Assembly (NCBI GenBank): GCA_903886975.1
Contig: CAISOB010000049.1
Span: forward strand, 1 to 40,544
DNA: 40,544 nucleotides
Direction: 5' to 3'
Source of the DNA: an uncultured beta proteobacterium
GTDB taxonomy: Bacteria; Pseudomonadota; Gammaproteobacteria; Burkholderiales; Rhodocyclaceae
The number at the start of each line of letters is the position of its first letter. Position 1 is the first letter of the stretch. Both the position numbers and the translations under genes were made by a program. The notes beneath the pieces are model-generated. The model saw only the letters and a program-made list of their open reading frames with translations. It did not search any database and was not told the DNA's origin. Shown here one piece after another: positions 7,640 through 15,907 of this stretch.

Positions 7640-9544
7640 ATGACAGACCGGCCTCCTTCCTCCGACTACCCGGCGGATATCCCTTCGTCATGGGGGTTGT
7701 CGCTTGTTTTTCTCCGCTACGCAGTCTATCTGATCCTGCTGGCCGCGCTGAGCTTCCTGTGCGTACTGCACCTCGCATCCCCCGAGCAAACCGCGCGCTT
7801 CGTCAGTCCCTTCCTGCTGGTGCTCGTCTCCGCCATCACACTGCTGCTCATGTCGCGCGGCATGCTGCGCGCGGCGCTGGGCAACATGGTCTGGGCAAGC
7901 TGGGCTATCGTCACCGTGGTGCTGGTTTTCTATGGCGGTGTGCACGGCACGCCGGTCGTCATCTATCCGTTGCTGATCATGCTTTCGGGCTGGCTGCTCG
8001 GAACACGCAGCGCGATCATCCTCGCCGCGTTGAGCATGATGACGACACTGGCTCTGGTTGTGGCCGAACAGCGTGGCGCGCTGCCCGCCTATCCGGCGAC
8101 GCCTGCCACACTCTACGGTATCGTTCAAGTCTGGTGCGTCTTCTTCACGACCTTCGTGATTATTTTCCTCGTACGCTCGTACACCCGGCGCCTCGGCGAG
8201 GTGCAAAAACTGAGTCTCGACCTCGCGTTGCGCAGCGCTGAAGCCCAGCATATCGCGGCCGACCTGAACATGGCGCAGTCGGTGGCTCATATCGGGAGCT
8301 GGGTCTATATCTTTGCCACCGACGAGATTGTCATGTCGCCCGAGACTTGCCGTATCTTTGGCGTCTCCGGTGGCACGCCCGGGACGCGCCGCAGCTACCT
8401 GAAGCGTGTCCATCCCGAGGACCGGCCGGGACTCAATCGCGATTGGAAGATGGCCATCGCCGGCGAGCCGCTGCTTAACGAACATCGTATCCGCATCGGC
8501 CAGACGAACCGCTGGATCTGCCAAAGAGCAAGGGTCGAGTTCGATGCGAACGGCAGGCCGTGGCGCTGCGTCGGAACCACGCAGGACATCAGCGAACTCA
8601 AGCGCGCCGAAGAGGAAATTCGCATTGCGGCCACCGCCTTCGAGGCGCAGGAAGGCATGCTGATCACCGATGCCGGGCGGAGAATCCTGCGCGTCAATCA
8701 GGCCTTCACCCGAATCACCGGCTACGCCCTTGACGACCTCGCCGGACAATCGCCGAGCATCTTGAAGTCCGGACGCCACGACGCGATGTTCTATTCGGCC
8801 ATGTGGGCCAGCATCAAGACGACAGGATCCTGGCAGGGCGAAATCTGGAACCGCCGCAAGAACGGCGAGGTGTATCCCGAATGGCTGACGATCAGCGCCG
8901 TGACCAATGGCTCCGGCACGGTCACACACTATGTCGGCACGCTGACCGACATTACCCTGCGCAAAGCCGCCGAGGACGAAATCAAGCACCTCGCCTTCTT
9001 CGACCCGCTGACCCGCCTGCCGAACCGGCGCCTGCTCCTCGACCGTCTGCAGCAAGCGCTGGCGGCGAGCACCCGCAGCGGACGGCAGGGCGCAGTCCTG
9101 TTCCTCGACCTCGACCATTTCAAAGAACTCAACGACAGCGCAGGGCACGACCAGGGAGACCTGCTGCTGCAACTCGTGGCGCAAAGGCTGTCGGCCTGCA
9201 TCCGCGAAGGCGACACGGTAGCACGCTTCGGCGGCGACGAGTTTGTCATCATGCTCGTCGACCTGAGCACGCTGCTTGACGAAAGCAAGACCCAGGCCGC
9301 AACGGTCGGGCAAAAGATTCTCGTCGCACTGAGCCAGCCTTTTGACATCGCCAGCGGCCCGTATCGAACCACCGGCAGCATCGGCATCACGCTATTCTCC
9401 GACCACCAGGCGACGCCGCTCGAACTGCTCCGCCAGGCCGACCTCGCGATGTACGAAGCGAAGGCAGGCGGACGCAACACGGTTTGCTTGTTTTCCTCCG
9501 AGATGGAACCGCCGCCGGCGGCCCGCGCAAGAAGAAAGTCCTGA
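7640..9544 (+). CDS. Membrane diguanylate cyclase with two PAS domains and a GGDEF domain
   Basis: A 634-residue protein predicted to make cyclic di-GMP. The first ~190 residues contain about six hydrophobic membrane segments. They are followed by a PAS domain with a PAS_3-like pattern (about 215-325, ending in CVGTTQDISELKRAE), a second PAS domain (about 330-450, with the ITGYALDDLAGQSPSILKSGRHD block and ending in YVGTLTDITLRKAAE), and a GGDEF domain (about 455-630). The catalytic motif GGDEF is intact at 531-535 and an RxxD inhibitory site (REGD) lies five residues before it, so product inhibition is expected. There is no EAL domain. ATG 7640 was chosen; an in-frame GTG 12 nt upstream cannot be excluded because neither has a strong ribosome-binding site. 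Confidence 0.9.
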   Translation: MTDRPPSSDYPADIPSSWGLSLVFLRYAVYLILLAALSFLCVLHLASPEQTARFVSPFLLVLVSAITLLLMSRGMLRAALGNMVWASWAIVTVVLVFYGGVHGTPVVIYPLLIMLSGWLLGTRSAIILAALSMMTTLALVVAEQRGALPAYPATPATLYGIVQVWCVFFTTFVIIFLVRSYTRRLGEVQKLSLDLALRSAEAQHIAADLNMAQSVAHIGSWVYIFATDEIVMSPETCRIFGVSGGTPGTRRSYLKRVHPEDRPGLNRDWKMAIAGEPLLNEHRIRIGQTNRWICQRARVEFDANGRPWRCVGTTQDISELKRAEEEIRIAATAFEAQEGMLITDAGRRILRVNQAFTRITGYALDDLAGQSPSILKSGRHDAMFYSAMWASIKTTGSWQGEIWNRRKNGEVYPEWLTISAVTNGSGTVTHYVGTLTDITLRKAAEDEIKHLAFFDPLTRLPNRRLLLDRLQQALAASTRSGRQGAVLFLDLDHFKELNDSAGHDQGDLLLQLVAQRLSACIREGDTVARFGGDEFVIMLVDLSTLLDESKTQAATVGQKILVALSQPFDIASGPYRTTGSIGITLFSDHQATPLELLRQADLAMYEAKAGGRNTVCLFSSEMEPPPAARARRKS

Positions 9545-9549
9545 TAGGA

Positions 9550-9580
9550 CGGCGGCGAACTTCGCCCGCCGCCGCTTTTC
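9550..9580 (+). terminator. Rho-independent terminator after the diguanylate cyclase gene
   Basis: An 8-bp GC stem (CGGCGGCG / CGCCGCCG) with a 9-nt loop begins 5 nt after the stop codon and is followed by CTTTTC. Confidence 0.6.
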
Positions 9581-9611
9581 GGAAACAGCAGACTTCGGGC
9601 CGTCGTGTATG

Positions 9612-9628
9612 ATATGCTATACGCATAT
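9612..9628. promoter_or_regulatory. AT-rich palindrome upstream of the glycosyltransferase gene
   Basis: A 6-bp inverted repeat (ATATGC / GCATAT, 5-nt loop) sits in a short AT-rich patch 33 nt before the glycosyltransferase start, in otherwise GC-rich DNA. It includes several TATRNT-like hexamers. It is a likely promoter or operator region, but the exact hexamers cannot be assigned. Confidence 0.3.
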
Positions 9629-9661
9629 ACACCCGGTCATTGAAGAGCTGCCCTTGCAACA

Positions 9662-10888
9662 ATGAACATTCTTTTCGTGCATCAGAATTTCCCCGGTCAG
9701 TATCGTCACCTGGCGGGCCACCTTGCGGCTGTGCCGGGGAATCGGGTCGTCTTCATCACGCAACGCGTTAACGCCGCCTTGCCCGGTGTCCGTACCCTCG
9801 TCTACAAGCCGCTGCGGAAAGCCACCGAGCATCTGCATCACTACCTGCGCGACACCGAGACCGGAGTCCTGAACGCGCAGGCAGTAGCACGCGTGGGGCT
9901 CGATCTGCGGAATAGCGGCTTTATTCCCGATGTCATGGTCGGGCACAATGGCTGGGGCGAGATCTGGTATTTGAAGGACGTCTTCCCGCAGGCGCCGTTG
10001 CTCGGCTATTTCGAATTCTTCTATCGTTTGTCCGGCACCGATGTCGGCTTCGATCCGTCCGAAAAGCAAAGCGTCGATACGGCGCCGCGCATCCGCACCA
10101 AGAATCTCGGCAACCTGCTCGGCCTGCAGGCCGCAGATTGCGGACAATGTCCGACCGGGTGGCAGAAGTCCACCTATCCTCCCTTGTACCGGAGCAAGCT
10201 TCGCGTCGTCCATGAGGGCATCGACAGCGATTTGGCAATCCCCGACGCGCAAGCCCGCCTGCGCGTCCCGGGCAGCGATCTGGAACTTTCCGCCGGCGAC
10301 GAAGTGCTGACCTATGCCGCGCGCAACCTCGAGCCCTACCGGGGATTTCCGAGCTTCATGCGCAGCCTGCCGGCGATACTGGCCGCGCGGCCGCGGGTAC
10401 AGGTACTGATCGTCGGCGGCGACGAGGTAAGCTACGGGGCGCGCTTGCCTGAAGGACAATCCTACCGGCAACAGATGCTCAATGAACTCGGCGATTCATT
10501 CGACCAGCGCCGCGTGCACTTCGTCGGCAAGCTCCCCTATCCGGATTTCCTCAAGGTCCTGCAGATTTCCCGCGTCCATGTCTACCTGACTTACCCTTTC
10601 GTGCTCTCGTGGTCGATGCTCGAAGCCATGGCGGCGGGCTGCCTGGTCGTCGCGTCAAGAACGGCGCCGGTCGAGGAAGTGATTCGCGACGGCGAGAACG
10701 GCCTGCTCGTCGATTTTTTCAGCCCGGCGGAAATTGCCGCGCAGGTGATCGCGGGGCTGGCCGAACCGGCGCATTTCGCACAACTGCGCGTCCGCGCACG
10801 GCAGCAGATCGTCGACACTTATGATCTGAAGCGGATCTGTCTGCCCGCGCAATTGCAATTGATCGCGCAGGTGGCGGCGCTTGCCTAG
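9662..10888 (+). CDS. Glycosyltransferase family 4 protein
   Basis: A 408-residue GT-B fold glycosyltransferase. The N-terminal domain starts with MNILFVHQNFPGQYRHLA, typical of the GT4 N-terminal subgroup, and contains PDVMVGHNGWGE (about residue 90). The C-terminal GT1-type domain contains LTYAARNLEPYRGFPSFMRSLP (about 218-238), VQVLIVGGDE (about 247) and the donor-binding ExxxxG region SWSMLEAMAAGCLVVAS (about 318-334) with a following EEVIRDGENGLLVDF. It is probably cytosolic or peripheral and transfers a nucleotide-activated sugar during envelope polysaccharide assembly. No other polysaccharide genes are adjacent, so acceptor and sugar are unknown. Confidence 0.87.
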   Translation: MNILFVHQNFPGQYRHLAGHLAAVPGNRVVFITQRVNAALPGVRTLVYKPLRKATEHLHHYLRDTETGVLNAQAVARVGLDLRNSGFIPDVMVGHNGWGEIWYLKDVFPQAPLLGYFEFFYRLSGTDVGFDPSEKQSVDTAPRIRTKNLGNLLGLQAADCGQCPTGWQKSTYPPLYRSKLRVVHEGIDSDLAIPDAQARLRVPGSDLELSAGDEVLTYAARNLEPYRGFPSFMRSLPAILAARPRVQVLIVGGDEVSYGARLPEGQSYRQQMLNELGDSFDQRRVHFVGKLPYPDFLKVLQISRVHVYLTYPFVLSWSMLEAMAAGCLVVASRTAPVEEVIRDGENGLLVDFFSPAEIAAQVIAGLAEPAHFAQLRVRARQQIVDTYDLKRICLPAQLQLIAQVAALA

Positions 10889-10893
10889 CTTGT

Positions 10894-11832
10894 CTAGGAT
10901 CCGACGAGGCTTGCCAAACCGAGCAGCAACAGGAGCAGCAGCCAGAGCAGCAGAGCGCGCCAGACGAGGCCGACGGCACTTTGCATGAAGTCCGCATCGG
11001 CTTCGTCGCCGGTGCCGATCTCGGCGCGATCGGCGACGACACCCGCTTCAACGACCGGCATGCCGAGGCGCACGCCGAGTGCGCCGGCACCGCTCGCCAG
11101 GACGATGCCGATGCCGCTGCCGAGCGCGTTATCCGGCCAACGGTCGGCCTGCGTGCGCCAGCAATAGACGGCGTCCTCGAAATTGCCGACGATGGCGAAG
11201 CCGGCGGCCGTCACGCGCAAGGGCAGCCAGTCGATGACGGCAAAAGCCTGGCGTGAGAATTGGCCGAAATGGCCGGCATCGGCATCGCTGCGCCGGCCCC
11301 AGACCTCGGCCAGGAAAGCCGCGGCGCGATAAAGGACAGCGCCGCACGGCCCGGGCAACAGGACGAAGCAGACGAGCACGCCAAAGACGTGGCGGTGCGA
11401 TGCGCAAAGCGCTTCCTCGATCGCCAGCCGGGCGATTTCCGACGACGAAAGATCGTCGGCCGGACGCCGCCGCCATTGCGCCAGCAGTTTGCGCGCCTGG
11501 GCAAGGTCGCCCGTGCGCAGCGCCAGTTGGATATAAGAGTACTCGTGGCTGAACTGCCGAAAACCCATGGTCAGATACAGAATCGTTACGTTCCACAGCG
11601 CGGCCAGCAAAACACTGTACGCGTGGAGCGCCGCAGACACGCCGCCGGCCAGCAACACCAGGCCGCCGACCGCGAGGAACCAAGCCAAAACGCCCTGACT
11701 GCGTTCGCCGGCATTGAAGATTTGCTCGAGAAAGCGGGCCAAGCGGGCAAGCGGGTCGTACACAACTCGGCGGTAAGGCAATGGCCGTAATTGCTCGATC
11801 AGCAGCGCGACAACCAGCGAAAACAGGGTCAT
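10894..11832 (-). CDS. CobD/CbiB-family membrane protein (AmpE-like)
   Basis: A 312-residue multi-spanning membrane protein of the CobD/CbiB superfamily. The N-terminal helix is followed by the family's ALLIEQLRPLPYR segment. Later come the YLTMGFRQFSHEY block (about residue 88), a GPCGAVLYRAAAFLAEVWG segment (about 158-176), RQAFAVIDWLPLRVTAAGFAIVGNFEDAVYCWR (about 192-225) and a hydrophobic C-terminal helix. True CobD makes adenosylcobinamide phosphate. The betaproteobacterial form seen here lacks any neighbouring cobalamin gene and could instead play an AmpE-like signalling role. ATG at 11832 was preferred over a TTG two codons earlier. It converges on the glycosyltransferase gene with only 5 nt between stops. 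Confidence 0.72.
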   Translation of the reverse strand: MTLFSLVVALLIEQLRPLPYRRVVYDPLARLARFLEQIFNAGERSQGVLAWFLAVGGLVLLAGGVSAALHAYSVLLAALWNVTILYLTMGFRQFSHEYSYIQLALRTGDLAQARKLLAQWRRRPADDLSSSEIARLAIEEALCASHRHVFGVLVCFVLLPGPCGAVLYRAAAFLAEVWGRRSDADAGHFGQFSRQAFAVIDWLPLRVTAAGFAIVGNFEDAVYCWRTQADRWPDNALGSGIGIVLASGAGALGVRLGMPVVEAGVVADRAEIGTGDEADADFMQSAVGLVWRALLLWLLLLLLLGLASLVGS

Positions 11833-12158
11833 GCGCAAGACCCGCCCGGTAAATCGCAGATCCGCGTGACAGTTCCCGGCCTTCCCGCCCGGCCGGGCGA
11901 CACGCGGTGGACCAGTCCGCTGACGCGAGAATAGCCAGCGGCGCTAAGGCAAATCTTCATCCCGCTGGAATCTTCTTCGCTCATGTTTCGTTGTGGGCGG
12001 CTGCAATATTCGATTACCGCGTCGAACTATCCGCAGCCGCAAATTGTCTCAAAATCGAAGATACCATACTCATGGGCGTTGCAGAAGCCTGCTGCCTGTC
12101 AGCCCGCTGCCCTACGCAATAACGATTGATCACTTGGTTGGAAGCGGGGCTACCGAGA
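11833..12158. other. Divergent intergenic region with a 14-bp palindrome
   Basis: 326 bp between the CobD-like gene and the next plus-strand gene. It holds a perfect 14-bp GC palindrome (CGCCCGGCCGGGCG, 11886-11899), which may be an operator or a structured leader of the minus-strand gene. A cobalamin riboswitch was considered because of the CobD-like neighbour, but no B12-box-like element is apparent. No coding frame is convincing. Confidence 0.3.
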
Positions 12159-12617
12159 ATGGACCTGACGGCTGTCTTCTCAAAGACCGTGAAGGGCTAT
12201 GACGAAATCTCGACGCGACAGAATCGCCTGCCTTTTCGCGTGCGGGCGATGCTGATCGTGGTCGATGGGCGGCACACCGGCAGCGAACTCGTGGCGCAAA
12301 GCGTATTCGGCCCAGAAGCCGAGAAGCACCTGACAACGCTGCTCGAAGGCGATTTCATTGCGGCGCCGGCCATGCAAACCCTGCTGACCGGCAATCCACA
12401 GGACGATATCACCTTCGCCAAACGCTATATTCTGCGTACGCTGCGCGAACTTCTCGGGTCCGAAGCGCGCCCCTACGCCTTGATGATCGAGAAGGCCAGG
12501 ACTGCGCAGGAACTCCTGCGCGATCTGGAAAAATTGCGCGAACCCCTGATCGCTGGCGCCGGAAAAAGAACTGCCGATGAGTTCTGGGAAAGGATGTCGC
12601 TGGTACTCGCTTGGTAG
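12159..12617 (+). CDS. Conserved hypothetical protein, 152 aa
   Basis: A 152-residue soluble protein without a recognised domain. It begins MDLTAVFSKTVKGYDEI, then has a basic stretch (NRLPFRVRAMLIVVDGRHTGSEL) and a LLEGDFIA segment that resembles the small winged-helix-like regions seen in some betaproteobacterial regulators. The C-terminal half is helical and rich in Arg, Glu and Leu. The ATG at 12159 was preferred over one 11 codons upstream because the MDLTAVF start looks like a natural N-terminus; neither has a strong ribosome-binding site. Its stop is 6 nt from that of the convergent Nudix gene. Function is unknown. Confidence 0.65.
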   Translation: MDLTAVFSKTVKGYDEISTRQNRLPFRVRAMLIVVDGRHTGSELVAQSVFGPEAEKHLTTLLEGDFIAAPAMQTLLTGNPQDDITFAKRYILRTLRELLGSEARPYALMIEKARTAQELLRDLEKLREPLIAGAGKRTADEFWERMSLVLAW

Positions 12618-12623
12618 GCAATC

Positions 12624-13271
12624 TCAGGTGGCCAGCGCCCGCGCCAGACTGACGATGATGCCGGCCGTCGCGCCCCAGATGAAGTGCTCGCCATAAGGCA
12701 TGGCGAAGAAGTGGCGCAGTTTGCCGCGCAAGTGCGCCGAATGCTGCTGGTGGTTGGTAAAATCCATCAGGAAGGCCAGCGGCACTTCGAAAATGTCAGC
12801 GACCTCGGCCGGATCGGGCCGCAACTCGAAAGGCGGCCGCACCAGCGCGACCACCGGCATTACGCAAAAGCCCGTACCGGTCCGGTATTCGGGCAAATAG
12901 CCGATGATGTCGATGTGCTCTGCGGCCAGGCCGATTTCCTCCTGTGCTTCGCGCAAAGCCGTATGTGCCGGCGAAGTGTCCTCCGCCTCGACCCGTCCGC
13001 CAGGGAAACTGATCTGACCGGGGTGGTCGCGCAGATGCTCGGTGCGCTGGGTGAACAGCACGGCCGGGCCGCTCTGGCGCAAGACGATGGGAAAGAGCAC
13101 CGAAGCCGGCGTCAATTCCTCGTCAGTGACCCCGTCGTCGGCCGAAAATTGCGTGCGCGACGGGACCGGCGAGAGCGCCGCGCGCAAGCGCTCGATATCG
13201 ATGGCGGTAGCGTTTGACGAAACTGGCGGCGCTGGCGGCAAGAGACTATTTTCCGTCGCTGGCTTCCTCAT
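12624..13271 (-). CDS. Nudix hydrolase, CoA pyrophosphatase type
   Basis: A 215-residue Nudix protein. The CoA-specific signature is clear: VLFTQRTEHLRDHPGQISFPGGRVE leading into DTSPAHTALREAQEEIGL, which together form the UPF0035-type motif and the Nudix box (about residues 80-120). A following IGYLPEYRTGTGFCVMPVVALV block matches the NudL branch. Such enzymes hydrolyse coenzyme A or acyl-CoA to 3',5'-ADP and phosphopantetheine. The chosen ATG at 13271 overlaps the end of the upstream small gene by 26 nt, which indicates translational coupling; a later start is possible because the region before the Nudix domain is weakly conserved. Confidence 0.85.
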   Translation of the reverse strand: MRKPATENSLLPPAPPVSSNATAIDIERLRAALSPVPSRTQFSADDGVTDEELTPASVLFPIVLRQSGPAVLFTQRTEHLRDHPGQISFPGGRVEAEDTSPAHTALREAQEEIGLAAEHIDIIGYLPEYRTGTGFCVMPVVALVRPPFELRPDPAEVADIFEVPLAFLMDFTNHQQHSAHLRGKLRHFFAMPYGEHFIWGATAGIIVSLARALAT

Positions 13272-13509
13272 TCTCGATTTCGGCGCGCACGGCATTGAGT
13301 GCATCCTGCAGCGTTTCTTCAGACAAGGCGTTGATCGATGTCGCAACGAGATCCGCCGACACCACCGCGCCGACCGGCAGATGCTTGCTGTCGAGACAGG
13401 CAACCAGTGCGGCAGTTGCACCGACAACCCGCAACAGGGTCTGTCGTTCATTGATGAACAATTCGAGCTCGCGGCGCAACATGAGGATTTCCTGGTCGCG
13501 ATGGGGCAT
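13246..13509 (-). CDS. Small conserved hypothetical protein, 87 aa
   Basis: An 87-residue protein with an N-terminal charged helix (HRDQEILMLRRELELFINERQTLL), a central hydrophobic segment (VVGATAALVACL) and an acidic C-terminus. An AGGAG site lies 6-7 nt before the ATG, supporting real translation. It overlaps the start of the Nudix gene and follows the aspartic protease gene by 9 nt, so all three probably share a transcript. No function can be assigned. Confidence 0.7.
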   Translation of the reverse strand: MPHRDQEILMLRRELELFINERQTLLRVVGATAALVACLDSKHLPVGAVVSADLVATSINALSEETLQDALNAVRAEIENEEASDGK

Positions 13510-13518
13510 GCAATTCTC

Positions 13519-14196
13519 CTAGTAGCGTTTCTTCAGCGTCATGGTGTCACCGCTTCGCTGCATTTCCATACGGTTCAAAAAACTCATGCCCAGCAATGCA
13601 ATTGGCAGATCCTGCTGGTGCACGGTGGCATCGACATTGTTGAGAACGATATCGCCCACCTTGACCGTATCGAGTTTGACACGCGATACGACGGCTATGC
13701 CGTTGGCCGTCTGCGTCCGCCCGAGCTCCCCCTTGTTCGGGTCGATGCCGATCCGGCGCGCATCGCTGGCACCCAGTGAAACTGTCGAGGCGCCAGTATC
13801 GACGAGAAAGCGCACGCTGCTGCCGTTGATACTTCCCATCGTCAGAAAATGCCCGGCGTTGTCAGCGGTCAGCACGGCCATCGCCGGACCACTGCCTGAA
13901 GACTGCGACGCGACGTTCTGCCCGACGCGCAGGACGCGCTTCTTGCCATCAACCTCGAGCGTCGCCGTTTCGCCTTCGATGGCCACAAGCTTCACCCCCT
14001 CGTCCGTCTTCACCCCCAGCGCGACGATGCGCGGCGTACCGCCATTGATCGTCAGCAGTGCCTTGCCCGAAAACAACCCGGCCAAGCCGACGTCGGTGGC
14101 CTGCGCCAGCGGCGCGAACAGGCATAGGCACAGCAGAGCCGCGCGCGTAAAATCGAACGCGCCGCGCCGAGCAAGACTCCTGAGCCCATCGACCAT
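13519..14196 (-). CDS. Retropepsin-like aspartic protease (clan AA, TIGR02281-type), secreted
   Basis: A 225-residue protein with a signal-peptide-like N-terminus (hydrophobic segment about residues 19-33 ending in a signal-peptidase I-like AQA). A linker follows, then a single retroviral-type aspartyl protease domain with the catalytic motif FLVDTGAST (Asp133) and the later hydrophobic LLGMSFLNRMEM flap/psi-loop block (about 207-218). Bacterial members are thought to act in the periplasm or membrane as dimers. The ATG at 14196 was chosen; upstream in-frame ATGs at 14211 and 14226 would run deeper into the divergent gene. The start codon overlaps the start codon of the plus-strand amidotransferase gene. 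Confidence 0.83.
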   Translation of the reverse strand: MVDGLRSLARRGAFDFTRAALLCLCLFAPLAQATDVGLAGLFSGKALLTINGGTPRIVALGVKTDEGVKLVAIEGETATLEVDGKKRVLRVGQNVASQSSGSGPAMAVLTADNAGHFLTMGSINGSSVRFLVDTGASTVSLGASDARRIGIDPNKGELGRTQTANGIAVVSRVKLDTVKVGDIVLNNVDATVHQQDLPIALLGMSFLNRMEMQRSGDTMTLKKRY

Positions 14197-14932
14197 GAAA
14201 CCTGTCGCCATTGTTCGCCACACCAAAACGGAAGGACCCGGCTATTTTGCCACATTCCTCGATTTACGCTCCATCCCCTGGCAACTGATCGCCATCGACC
14301 GCGGCGATCCCGTCCCCGGGCGCGCCGGCGCTTTCTCCGGACTCTGCCTGATGGGCGGACCGATGAGCGTCAACGACCCGCTGCCGTGGCTCGCCGACGA
14401 ATGCGCGCTGATTTGCGATGCCGTCGCCGAAAGCGTTCCGGTGCTCGGCCATTGTCTTGGCGGCCAGTTGATCAGCTGCGCGCTCGGCGGCCAGGTCGGC
14501 CCGAACGCCGACAAGGAAATCGGCTGGGGAAAAGCCCGCGCGACACGCGGCGAAGTCGACCCGGAAGTTGTGCGACGCTGGCTCGGCGATTGGCTCGACG
14601 CAACGGCCGGCGTGGCCGATGTATTCCAGTGGCATGGCGAGACCTTCACCCTGCCCGCCGGTGCGCAACGTCTGTTTACCAACGACTTCTGCGCCAACCA
14701 GGCCTTCGTGCTCGGCCCGCACTTGGCGCTGCAGTGCCATGTCGAAATAACGCCGGAAATGATCGCGCTGTGGTGCGCCGGCTGGTCAGCCGAAATACAG
14801 GGCGTGGCCGCCCTGCCAGCGTGCGTGCAAACGCCTGAACGGATGCTCGCGGAGACAGCCGACCGCCTGCCGGCGATGCGGCGGCTGGCCGACCAGTTGT
14901 ATTCGGTGTGGATCGGCGGACTGAAAACCTAG
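14195..14932 (+). CDS. Class I glutamine amidotransferase (GMP synthase-like GATase1)
   Basis: A 245-residue stand-alone class I glutamine amidotransferase domain. The catalytic triad is visible: nucleophile Cys87 in VLGHCLGGQ, and His182 and Glu184 in LQCHVEIT. The MGGPMSV oxyanion-strand motif (about 53-59) and QWHGETF (about 145-151) are also typical. Proteins of this type resemble the GATase half of GMP synthetase but lack the synthetase, so the ammonia or gamma-glutamyl acceptor is not known. Its ATG shares two bases with the divergent protease start. Its stop overlaps the convergent rquA stop by 4 nt. Confidence 0.85.
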   Translation: MKPVAIVRHTKTEGPGYFATFLDLRSIPWQLIAIDRGDPVPGRAGAFSGLCLMGGPMSVNDPLPWLADECALICDAVAESVPVLGHCLGGQLISCALGGQVGPNADKEIGWGKARATRGEVDPEVVRRWLGDWLDATAGVADVFQWHGETFTLPAGAQRLFTNDFCANQAFVLGPHLALQCHVEITPEMIALWCAGWSAEIQGVAALPACVQTPERMLAETADRLPAMRRLADQLYSVWIGGLKT

Positions 14933-15639
14933 TCCTTGTGCTCGACGACTACGCACTGATAGACGCCGCCGAAGAAAGTCCGCTTGCGCCAGACGAATTG
15001 ATCGGCGCGGCTTGCATAATGCCTGATCTCGTTCTTCCACAAGGCATCGGCAAACGGCTCGAGGTAGCGATTGACGAGCTTCAAGACGTAGCGGATCGGC
15101 TGCCATTTGGCCGGATTGTGGTAATCGACGAAAACCACCTTGCTGCCCTTGGGCAGTTTCTCGAGCATGTTATCGACGATTTCGTATTTCTTTTCGTCGG
15201 GGATCTCGTGCAACAGGAAGAAGCTGCAAATGAGGTCGTAATCGATCGACGCTTCGCCGACGAAATCGGCGGCATCGCTGCGGATGACCTTGGTCCATTC
15301 CATGCCGGCGAGTTTGCGGTGGCCGTGCTCGATCTGGATCGGGGTCACGTCGGTCAGGTGAAAGATACCCTGGGCCCCGACTTTTTTCGCCACCCGCGTA
15401 ACGAGATCGCCGTACACATGCGCCAGCTGCCAGACGCGCATGCCTTCCTCGATTTCGTCCAGATAGGCGCGCATCAGACGCTGATCGTTGAGGAACAGCA
15501 GCACGCGCACGACCCAGATGCGGTCGAGGGCACGCACCCACTTCGGATTGACGTAGGCCCAGTCGTAGACTTCGGTCATGTACGCCGGCACGCCGTCGTA
15601 ATAGGGATCGATTGCAACCGACGAATAATTCTCAGTCAT
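14929..15639 (-). CDS. rquA: Rhodoquinone biosynthesis methyltransferase-like protein RquA
   Basis: A 236-residue protein matching RquA, the enzyme that replaces a ring methoxy group of ubiquinone with an amino group to form rhodoquinone. Shared landmarks are PAYMTEVYDWAYVNP near the N-terminus (about 18-32), the VWQLAHVYGDLVTRVAKKV block (about 69-87) standing where a methyltransferase would have its GxGxG loop, DVTPIQIEHGHRKL (about 97-110), the FFLLHEIPDEKKY block (about 140-152), VVFVDYHNPAKWQPIRYVLKLVNRYLEPFADALW (about 168-201) and a C-terminal FFGGVYQCVV. The ATG has an AGGAA site 8-9 nt upstream. Rhodoquinone supports fumarate reduction without oxygen, so this gene predicts an anaerobic branch of respiration. 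Assigned from recalled family motifs, not a search. Confidence 0.85.
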   Translation of the reverse strand: MTENYSSVAIDPYYDGVPAYMTEVYDWAYVNPKWVRALDRIWVVRVLLFLNDQRLMRAYLDEIEEGMRVWQLAHVYGDLVTRVAKKVGAQGIFHLTDVTPIQIEHGHRKLAGMEWTKVIRSDAADFVGEASIDYDLICSFFLLHEIPDEKKYEIVDNMLEKLPKGSKVVFVDYHNPAKWQPIRYVLKLVNRYLEPFADALWKNEIRHYASRADQFVWRKRTFFGGVYQCVVVEHKD

Positions 15640-15907
15640 GAATAGATTTCCTGTCTCGGTCTTGTCTGTTCAGGGCTGGTGCTCATCAGTTGTCGATCAC
15701 GCGCGGTGGCCGAAGTCGTCAATGCACCACTCAGCACAATGCGATCGATGCGCCGGGAAAGGCCGATCGGTCCGGATGCATGAGCGGGAAAAAAATAGAC
15801 AAGGGGAAGATGGTTCAACTGCAAAAGCCGCAATTATCCCCGTCCGCGCCGAGTCGGTCAAACTTCTTGCGCGCCAGACCATCGGAAGTCCGATGCGGCA
15901 ATCGGGT

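Noticed and set aside
7688..9313. 541-codon minus-strand frame opposite the diguanylate cyclase gene
   Set aside because: Antisense shadow: the plus-strand frame has clear PAS and GGDEF motifs, while this one has none.
11833..12158. Cobalamin riboswitch upstream of the CobD-like gene
   Set aside because: No B12-box-like consensus or matching structure was found; only a GC palindrome is present.
15640..15907. FNR-type site upstream of rquA
   Set aside because: No TTGAT-N4-ATCAA match; the closest sequence (TTGTCGATCA) has the wrong spacing.
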